From positions 21,280,501 through 21,344,500 of the forward strand of contig CP142457.1 of NCBI GenBank assembly GCA_038049695.1: a stretch of 64,000 bases of DNA, in the 5' to 3' direction. Position numbers and translations under genes: made by a program. Positions 59,201 through 64,000 of the stretch are shown here, one piece after another (the first letter of the stretch is position 1; every line of letters starts with the position of its first letter). A model generated the notes under the pieces. It searched no databases and was not told the origin of the DNA. It saw nothing but the letters and a program-made list of their open reading frames with translations. Origin of the DNA: Cinnamomum chago (taxonomy: Eukaryota; Streptophyta; Magnoliopsida; Laurales; Lauraceae).

Positions 59201-60705
59201 GCTGTGATTTGCAAAAGTTATGCGACATCCTCAGGTCTATGAGTCTGAAGGACTACATATGACAGTGTTCTTTGACACTAATTTTTAGCAAGGTTTAAAA
59301 AATTGGCCAAGTCTGAGTCAAGTCGGACTTGGCCCTGATTGAGTCAAGTCAGACTTGACACTGACCAAGTCGGGTCCACATCGAGTCAGGTCCACTTTGA
59401 CTTGGACCCGACTCGAAAGGAATCGGGTGAGTCGGCCAAGTCCTCACAGTGATGGACTTGGCCATATAACTATATGATTCGTACTACATAATGTCGCACT
59501 CCGACTTAATGAATTTATCCGTTAGTTTTAATTGTTTAAAATTTAATTTATTTTCTTCAACTTTTTTTTTTTTTTGATAACGTATTTTCTTCAACTTGTT
59601 CTCGATAATATTCTAATTTATTGTGGTAGGATAATTTCCCAACAACAATAATTGTGATTTGTGACAATGATCCAACATCCATTCCACCATTATCTCTTGA
59701 TGATGCAGTAACTTGGCTGTCATGCAGTCATTGGTATTTTTTATTGAAACGCTGCATATGCATCTTTCCCTATCACTTTCCTTTGATATGAATAATATCA
59801 TGAAAACAGTGACCATTTAAAAGAAAAGTCCAAAGCAAGGGCCTTTTACTCCCGTAACCAAACAATCAGGGAGAGATAGAGATTGGGTAATTCATGCCCA
59901 TGATAGATTGAATGCAGCGCAAAAGTAATGAGGGCATAAAAATCTCTCTCCTTTGTATATTAAAATACACTAGACTAGAAAGCCCAGCTCAACTCTTTAG
60001 TCAAGATCTATTAATAAATAACAACTTCAGGTTCTTGTATGTATATCTCCTTTGCTGATGAGAGAACAGTGACACAATATATTAAATAATACAATCACAG
60101 CATTCTGAACTTTAAATTGGTACAAATTTTTAGTAATAAATTTGTAATGCGTATTATTTGCTGTTATTTAGTACTAATGAACTGCTTCTAATGTGTTTTC
60201 CAGTCCACAACATACCATGTATCTGTACAAGTTCTGTGATATTCTCAGGGTTAACTGTCCAAGGGGCTACATTTGACATCATTCTCCAACACTGAACATT
60301 TTACTAATGTGTATTAGTTGCTATTCTTTTGCATGGATAGTTTCCAATGTGCAATCCTCCATGCACTATTTTTGTTATGTTCATATATGATCATTGATCA
60401 GTGCAATATTTAGTTCTTGTTATATTCTCTCAACTTAAAAAACAAGATAGGAATAAGATGCCTTCAATTATAATCTACTTTCAATAGTCAACATGGCATT
60501 CCCTTTGTAAGTGTTAACTCTTGATCTTGAAAATCTCTCGCCGCTTATCCTTTGTTTTATTATGTTTTATTTTACTTCCAGGACATGGTTATGGAATATT
60601 GCAAGAGGCATCAGTGGGGATAAGGTTGAAGGTCGTCTTCTCCCTAAGAGCCATGGTTGTGGCAAGACATTCCCAGGTCCAAAAGCATTGAAGACAATTG
60701 CTTCT
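39596..60705 (+). CDS. POLH: DNA polymerase eta (translesion, Y family), exons 1-8; gene continues past the window
   Basis: This is the RAD30/XPV-type polymerase that copies past UV-induced pyrimidine dimers in the nucleus. Joining 39596-39671, 41601-41721, 42181-42292, 42429-42596, 47263-47424, 47677-47780, 56511-56630 and 60582-60705 gives 987 nt, 329 codons without a stop. Every intron is GT-AG and all phases agree. Visible motifs are the first catalytic box HIDMDCFYVQ (D18), the finger/palm segment AVSYEARNCGVKR, the second catalytic box ASIDEVYLDLT (D120, E121), CSAGIAHNKMLAKLAS, a helix-hairpin-helix-like LGGKLGSSLQSDLG, and SHGCGKTFPG. These are eta-type rather than kappa or REV1. The C-terminal part (little finger, PCNA- and ubiquitin-binding regions) is not in the window. 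No lesion is visible, so the gene is probably intact despite very large introns. Confidence 0.96.
40150..40330 (+). repeat. Short imperfect tandem repeat in POLH intron 1
   Basis: Three units of about 40 bp with GTGAGTTTTGGAGGCGGACC-like and TTTTAATGTG words are followed by a GC-rich GGGGCGGCCGCCCCC palindrome near 40316-40330. Confidence 0.55.
41601..41721 (+). CDS. POLH: POLH exon 2
   Basis: Acceptor TTGTTGCAG precedes it. It encodes VEQRKRPELRGLPSAVV and the GGGLIAVSYEARNCGVKR nucleotide-binding segment. It ends AAG-CG before GTTGGT, and the arginine codon is completed in exon 3. Confidence 0.95.
42181..42292 (+). CDS. POLH: POLH exon 3
   Basis: Acceptor TCGGTTTCAG precedes it. It encodes SMRGDDAKKVCPNIQLIQVP and VARGKADLNLYRNAGSE. 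Donor GTATGC; ends in phase 0. Confidence 0.95.
42429..42596 (+). CDS. POLH: POLH exon 4
   Basis: Acceptor ACTTGCAG precedes it. It carries the second catalytic box, ASIDEVYLDLTDAAESM, and ends KSHILGLAE before donor GTTACA in phase 0. Confidence 0.94.
43393..43468 (-). repeat. 5S rRNA-derived segment in Cassandra LTR (left)
   Basis: Minus strand reads like the 3' two-thirds of plant 5S rRNA, including AGTTAAGCATGTTCGGG and GGATGGGTGACCTCCTAAGA. It is not an independent 5S gene: it is in an LTR and diverged. Confidence 0.9.
43768..43843 (-). repeat. 5S rRNA-derived segment in Cassandra LTR (right)
   Basis: Minus strand contains AGTTAAGCGTGATCGG and GATGGGTGACCTCCTAGGAA, corresponding to the internal A and C boxes of the 5S RNA polymerase III promoter. 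Confidence 0.9.
44527..44695 (+). repeat. Member of a GTTTAAAAAATTGGCC-type repeat family
   Basis: It starts ATTAAAAAATTGGCCGGGTC and contains GACTCGGCC and GCACAGTGA words, like 59289-59480. Flanking ATTATGAATT and ATTATGATTT may be remnants of a target duplication. Confidence 0.5.
46080..46625 (+). pseudogene. Copia integrase fragment in POLH intron 4
   Basis: Broken frames give STTIHLINHEISSKLGYESP at about 46247, then HTFGCIYFNHLP, FIGYAC and later segments. These follow the order of a copia integrase C-terminal region. There are several stops and frame changes; inactive. Confidence 0.75.
47263..47424 (+). CDS. POLH: POLH exon 5
   Basis: Acceptor GGGTGCACAG precedes it. It encodes DQSDKKTVKEWLCRSDADHQ and then GAIIVAELRMDVLKETMFTC, SAGIAHNK. 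Donor GTATCT, phase 0. Confidence 0.94.
47677..47780 (+). CDS. POLH: POLH exon 6
   Basis: Acceptor GTTGCTTGCAG precedes it. It encodes MLAKLASAMHKPAQQTVVPS and ends VKKM with the methionine codon split AT|G before donor GTAATT. The next exon is 8.7 kb away. Confidence 0.94.
47790..49235. other. Intron 6, first part: no element recognised
   Basis: It contains low-complexity thymine-rich runs (47935-47950, 48686-48700), an ATT repeat near 48445, and a short CCCCTTT tandem near 48770-48800. No coding similarity. Confidence 0.5.
49240..50456 (+). pseudogene. Copia pol fragment (integrase to RT) in POLH intron 6
   Basis: The integrase core is decayed (GGSIKVL near 49270, PKQNGVGEV near 49380, EAVLTTCSLIDHMPSEVLNG near 49452-49510). 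Then RT: DALSYSKWKAEMIDEIIALD, VVYALKYNPDGSI followed by a stop at 50147-50149, GIDYIESFSLISKLSSI, FLHGDLQEEI and RIKKALYGLEQSPGVWFEK. It stops abruptly at 50456, where a GTCACGACC-type fragment begins. Confidence 0.9.
50457..50640 (-). mobile_element. LTR end fragment of the TGTCACGACC type
   Basis: GTCACGACCTGGAACCCGGGGCCC resembles the end of the solo LTR at 24102 and the reverse complement of the end at 55036. Only about 180 bp remain. Confidence 0.55.
51303..52140. mobile_element. Unclassified insertion within the RTE LINE
   Basis: Begins CATGGTTTAAAAAATCGG, similar to the start at 59289, and contains CCGAGTCGACTC and a purine/pyrimidine-rich middle. Near the right end are two copies of GCGATGACGTCRTCACACG (51977 and 52014) and a hairpin GGAAGTGGT/ACCACTTCC around 52068-52093. 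The right boundary and target duplication are not resolved. Confidence 0.5.
52233..52237. repeat. Target duplication ATGTC, left copy
   Basis: ATGTC directly before TGTTAGACCCC matches ATGTC at 55037-55041. Confidence 0.9.
52238..55036 (+). mobile_element. Solo LTR (2.8 kb) inserted in the RTE LINE
   Basis: Starts TGTTAGACCCCGACCCAGAC and ends TTCCGGGGTCGCGACA. The two ends are partly inverted copies of each other. Exact ATGTC duplications flank it. Removing it restores the LINE reading (CTACAGAGACATGGAATC on the minus strand). No internal coding region. It contains a CTCGAG palindrome array at 53451-53660. Confidence 0.93.
53451..53660 (+). repeat. Palindrome array (CGCTCGAGCG core) in solo LTR
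   Basis: Seven copies of a self-complementary 10-12-mer occur: TTCGCTCGAGCGA near 53452, 53502, 53525 and 53613; GTTCGAACG and GCTCGAACGA near 53577 and 53597; TTGCTCGAGCGA near 53648. The spacers share GCAGAGAG/CTCTGT words. A TATA-like TTATAAAG lies at 53638-53645 within the array's end. Confidence 0.85.
56511..56630 (+). CDS. POLH: POLH exon 7
   Basis: Acceptor CATATTGCAG precedes it. It encodes the helix-hairpin-helix-like KQLGGKLGSSLQSDLGV and TVGDLLQFSEGKLQDHYGVN. It ends ACA-GG before GTCTGG, a weak-looking donor but the only one that keeps the frame. Confidence 0.93.
58696..58742 (+). repeat. (GA)n microsatellite, POLH intron 7
   Basis: GA dinucleotide run, with one GGGA interruption near its end. 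It forms the left edge of a duplicated unit. Confidence 0.95.
59289..60125. mobile_element. 837-bp insertion with 8-bp duplication, hAT-like
   Basis: ATTTTTAG occurs at 59281-59288 and 60126-60133. The neighbouring duplicated unit shows the uninterrupted arrangement (CTAATTTTTGTAATAAATTTG at 58825). The left end CAAGGTTTAAAAAATTGGCC resembles 44527 and 51303. The right end (TTGGTACAA) is not a clear inverted copy, so the hAT assignment rests on duplication length only. Confidence 0.6.
60582..60705 (+). CDS. POLH: POLH exon 8
   Basis: Acceptor TTACTTCCAG precedes it. It encodes TWLWNIARGISGDKVEGRLL, PKSHGCGKTFPGPKALKTIA. Donor GTAAGA, phase 0. I found no exon 9 up to position 64000. Confidence 0.94.
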
Positions 60706-60945
60706 GTAAGAAAACTCCTTTCTACATGAAAGATTACTTTATCAATGTGTTCACGCGTGACTGTGTTAAGCGCATTTTCTTAAGATTTTTTTTTTTCTAT
60801 TCAAAATGATAAAATGGTACAGAAGGGGAAATGTGTATGGTATAGCAGTTATTTACTGTATACACAATTTTTGGTTTCATCAGTATGATAAAGGAAGAGA
60901 AAACAAGACAATAGAGGAAGAAAAAGAGAAGTCAGGAGTTCCTAA

Positions 60946-61859
60946 CAGTGTTATGAATTTCGTTTCGGTTCAGTCAAAATTTCTGAGATGTTTCGGTTCG
61001 GTCACTGTATCGAACTGAATAACCCCCCCCCTCTCAGAAATTCAGACCTATTCGGATGAAATCTTTGATTTCGGTCCAAAAGCTAAGATTTCGTCCGATC
61101 AGGTCCAGTTCGGACGGAGGTTTTTTGTTAAAAAAAGTTTGATCAAATTTATTTGACTAAAAGAAAAAAAATAAAAAATAAAAGAAAAAGAAAAAAAAGA
61201 ACGGAAGGATGAGGAGGAAGAAGGGGGGAGCGAGAAAGAGGGAGGGCACGAATAGAACCTTGCCTTCGTCGCTGCTCGTCGAACTCCATGGAAGAAGACC
61301 ACTGTCGCTGCTTCTCAAACTCTATGGAAGAAGACCTTCATCGTCATCGTCGTCGTCTCTCTCTCCCCTTACGTTTTTGTTTTTCCAGAGCTTTTGTTGA
61401 AAAGAAATTAAAGTGAAAGGGCTGGAAGGTTTGAAACTTTGAATGTCCCTTTTGCCCTTTAATGCTAATCACTTTATGTTACATTAAAAGTGGAATCACA
61501 CGGTGGGGGTCATCTCATTTGAAAATACAAGCCATTCTAAAATCGACATAAAATAAATCGCCCCTAGCCATATTAGCCTTAATTTGAGAAAAATTAACTG
61601 TCCCACTAATAATTAGATTGGCCCTAGCCATATATGAGCTCTAAATTGAAATAAATTAAATATCCACTAGTAATTGCATTGGCACTAGCCATATTCAAGC
61701 ACTAATATATATTTTGTATTTATTTACATATATACATATACATTTATAGTCTTCTGAATTGTAAATCTGAAACATTTCACCGAATTTCCGAATCAACCGA
61801 AATATTTCACTTTGGTGACCTAACCGAATCACAGTCCGAAATGAGTTTCTTAATACTGG
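60946..61859. mobile_element. 914-bp non-autonomous hAT-like element
   Basis: Flanked by perfect 8-bp GTTCCTAA at 60938-60945 and 61860-61867. The left end CAGTGTTATGAATTTCGTTTCGG and the reverse complement of the right end CAGTATTAAGAAACTCATTTCGG are similar at most positions. Subterminal CGGTTCGGTCACTG and CGGTTAGGTCACC words are also in inverted positions. No transposase. The middle has A/G-rich sequence and a repeated CTC(C/T)ATGGAAGAAGACC word (61287, 61321). Confidence 0.85.
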
Positions 61860-61867
61860 TTCCTAAT

Positions 61868-62100
61868 CATTTTATTGTCACTAAGCATAAAATACCAAAT
61901 TACATTAATACCACCCAAGTTTCCCCAAATTTTAAATAAGCTCACCATAGTAATGATAATATCTTTCTCGCTGTCCATGTATATTTATCATTCCCAGCTT
62001 GCTATAAGTTCCTGAAGTCAACTTCAGCTTATTCCTTAGGTTGAAAAGTCTGCAAGATGATCTTTTGAATTTTGATAGTACATCTTGTCCTCTTTTGATG
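61868..62100. other. Intron 8 sequence without a recognised feature
   Basis: Nothing recognised between the hAT-like element and copia debris. Confidence 0.4.
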
Positions 62101-62440
62101 TGACTCTTTTGCGAGCTACATGATAGTCTACATCAAGGTGTTTTTTATGCTCATGCTAAACTGCTTTGAAAGAGATGTGAATTGCAGCCATATTTTCACG
62201 GTAAAGCTTCATCGGAAGTGATAGTCCAAATCCCTGAAGTTATTAGTAGCCTTTTAAGCCACAAAAGTTCAGAAATTCCCTGAGCTGTCGCATAAAACTC
62301 TTTGGCACGACTTACTATTTTTAACTCCAGGCGACAAGGTTACCACCAACTAGCCAACAATAACCAGTAGTAGACCTCCTATCTTCATGGGAACTGGCCC
62401 AATCTACATTTGTATAAATCTTATCCAGATGACCATGATT
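62100..62440 (-). pseudogene. Copia RNase H fragment, minus strand
   Basis: The minus strand reads DWASSHEDRRSTTGYCWLLA near 62400-62340, followed by decayed VVRAKEFYATAQGISEFLW-like sequence. The DRRSTTGYC motif is typical of copia RNase H. Heavily broken. Confidence 0.7.
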
Positions 62441-63860
62441 AGTCATAATACCATGTTTGCATGAAAGAAGTGTTAAAACCAGTCATATGATTTGTTGGAC
62501 AAGAATCAATGCCTCAAGATGAACTTTTAGAGGATGCGATCAAAAGATGTGAGTGGATGGATGTACCTGATTGGATGGATGTAAATTGAGAGGAACAAGA
62601 ACAATCTTCTCTGAGAGTCACGAGATATATTAGAATTCATTGATTAATTTCTTTCCTAAGAGCTTCTGTAGAATCACCAAGATTTCATAGTTCGAGAATA
62701 AGTTTGAGCAGATATGCCAGACATTCCTTGAAGAGCAACAAAGATCGAGATAACAACCGTTGTTGACAAATGTGAGAATCACTCAAAAACTCCTTCAGTA
62801 ACAATAGATTGAACAAGAACATTAAAAAAATAAAAGTAGATTGAACAATGATTCCAGTCTTCCAATTTTCAAGTCTTGCTTAATCAAGGCGATTAAGTCA
62901 TTGATTCAGGACAGTGCAAGGCTTAAACTAAATGATGTGGTGAGTTCCGAAAACACTAAACATTCACAAATAAATTATAAAATTGAAAAGTCAGATTGCA
63001 CCTTTTATCCAATTTCAATTAGGGAAAATTAATGTTGACTCTAGGCCTTGCAACAATCCCACAAAGAGAGTCAATGGAAGAGAAGTCTTCCACTAGCCTA
63101 GAGATCGATCCAATGACAAGTTGATTAACAAAAGGCTAGGCTCAAATAGGTTATCAATAATTTTGACATGTGTGCAATTGAGAAATTAGAGGTTCAGATT
63201 TGTACACAATAATCCACGCAATTAGATGTTCGGAAGTGCATTAAACTACTAGCAATCAGATACATATAAATAGAGGGACTGATAACAGATGTTGGCCGAA
63301 AGATACTGAAATCAAGTTCTGTCTGGGAGAGATCAAGTCCAATACTGCTCGGCCTGGCTTTGGATGGATCCAAATAAGGTTCAGTTAATGGTCTGGGGTG
63401 CCGGCTGTATTTGGCTGGACGGTGTATGGGCTGGAACTGGAAGATCTTGAAAGGTGTACTGTATGATGTGTATGGTTGCTGGATTTCTTGACAACTGGTG
63501 TATCTAAAGTGATGTCAGGGGTTCGGAGGAATTATATGAGTTGTTGGCTACAGTGGATAATGGGTTTTGGAGATGGTTACTTATGGGATATGAGAGAGAT
63601 GTTCTGAGCCAATAGGATTTGACAAAATCATGTATGGCTGGTGGAGATGATGATGGGGAAGAGAACCAACAATAACTACTTGAAAGTAGAAAGGGAAGGA
63701 GAAGATGCCTGAAATTCGCGATCTGACGCTGGCCTCATATCCGATGGTCTCATGCCAGATCCTTTCGTTGGAGAAGTAGCCAAAAGCATTCATTCATCAT
63801 TAACTGAAAAAGGTCTTTACAATGCTTTTATAAAGAAAACCTAACCCTAAAATAGATCTC
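62441..63860. other. Unassigned intron 8 sequence
   Basis: No gene recognised; probably further decayed copia-related sequence, but I cannot support a boundary. Confidence 0.35.
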
Positions 63861-63968
63861 AACCATCTAATTCATCCTACAGTCAAGATCATGACATCCA
63901 ACTAAACTATTAAAAACCATCTAATTCATCCTACAGTCAAGATCATGACATCCAACTAAACTATTAAA
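63861..63968 (+). repeat. Perfect 54-bp tandem duplication
   Basis: AACCATCTAATTCATCCTAC...CTAAACTATTAA occurs twice in a row, at 63861-63914 and 63915-63968, with no mismatch seen. Confidence 0.95.
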
Positions 63969-64000
63969 AACATCATTTAAACCAATAAATCTATAATTAA

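Larger units (their letters stand above)
58696..60415 (+). repeat. Tandem duplicated segment in POLH intron 7, second copy interrupted
   Basis: Unit 1 (58696-59130) has a (GA)n tract, GTTATGCGACATTC, GACAGTGTTCTTTGACAC, TAATAAATTTGT, and GATCAGTGCAATATGTAG. Unit 2 has the same order, (GA)n at 59153-59198 to 59288, resuming at 60126-60415 with TAATAAATTTGT and GATCAGTGCAATATTTAG. The 59289-60125 insertion splits the second copy. Confidence 0.85.

Noticed and set aside
60806-61018. 70-codon frame after POLH exon 8
   Set aside because: Not homologous to the next part of polymerase eta and it runs into the hAT-like element.

Overview
This window looks like a transposon-packed stretch of a plant nuclear genome, probably a flowering plant with a large, repeat-rich genome. 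The evidence is GT-AG introns, a plant-type DNA polymerase eta gene, plant families of LTR retrotransposons (Athila/Tat-like gypsy, chromovirus-like gypsy, copia, Cassandra), L1 and RTE LINEs, hAT and Mutator-like DNA transposons, and telo-box-like promoter sequence. There is no bacterial or organellar gene organisation. I cannot name the species.

Left part (1-22,341): a non-autonomous LTR element with no coding capacity (5' LTR cut by the window edge, 3' LTR 3725-5943). Next come an unassigned stretch and a recently inserted but heavily disabled gypsy element with an abnormal, extended left repeat (7075-13130, candidate 5-bp target duplication GTATG). Then follow a repeat-rich noncoding region, a 552-bp Mutator-like MITE with a perfect 9-bp target duplication (15949-16500), a 5'-truncated L1 LINE on the minus strand (17203-19233), LTR-like debris, and a broken hAT transposon with a BED-finger transposase (20575-22341).

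Middle part (22,342-37,029): one long minus-strand Athila/Tat-like gypsy element with a 1.74-kb 5' LTR, a primer-binding site resembling the tRNA-Asp type, gag, protease, RT, RNase H and integrase. It is split by two solo LTRs, each with an exact 5-bp target duplication (24102-26234 GCCAC; 26676-29590 CTTTA). Its 3' LTR is cut to about 260 bp against the hAT remnant.

Right part (39,596-60,705 and beyond): the only host gene I recognise is POLH (RAD30/XPV type translesion DNA polymerase eta) on the plus strand. Eight exons encode the first 329 residues in one unbroken frame with consistent splice phases; the rest of the gene lies beyond the window. The large introns are filled by transposons. 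Intron 4 holds a complete 705-bp Cassandra TRIM (5S rRNA-derived LTRs) and copia debris. Intron 6 holds copia pol, an RTE LINE, and a 2.8-kb solo LTR inside that LINE. Intron 7 holds a duplicated segment, one copy of which carries a later insertion. Intron 8 holds a 914-bp hAT-like non-autonomous element with an 8-bp target duplication, and copia debris.

No tRNA gene, CRISPR or operon was seen. The most interesting signals are the extended 5' repeat of the gypsy element, palindrome arrays close to TATA boxes in two different LTR families, the short-motif and purine-tract arrays of the coding-free LTR element, and several precisely bounded small transposons.
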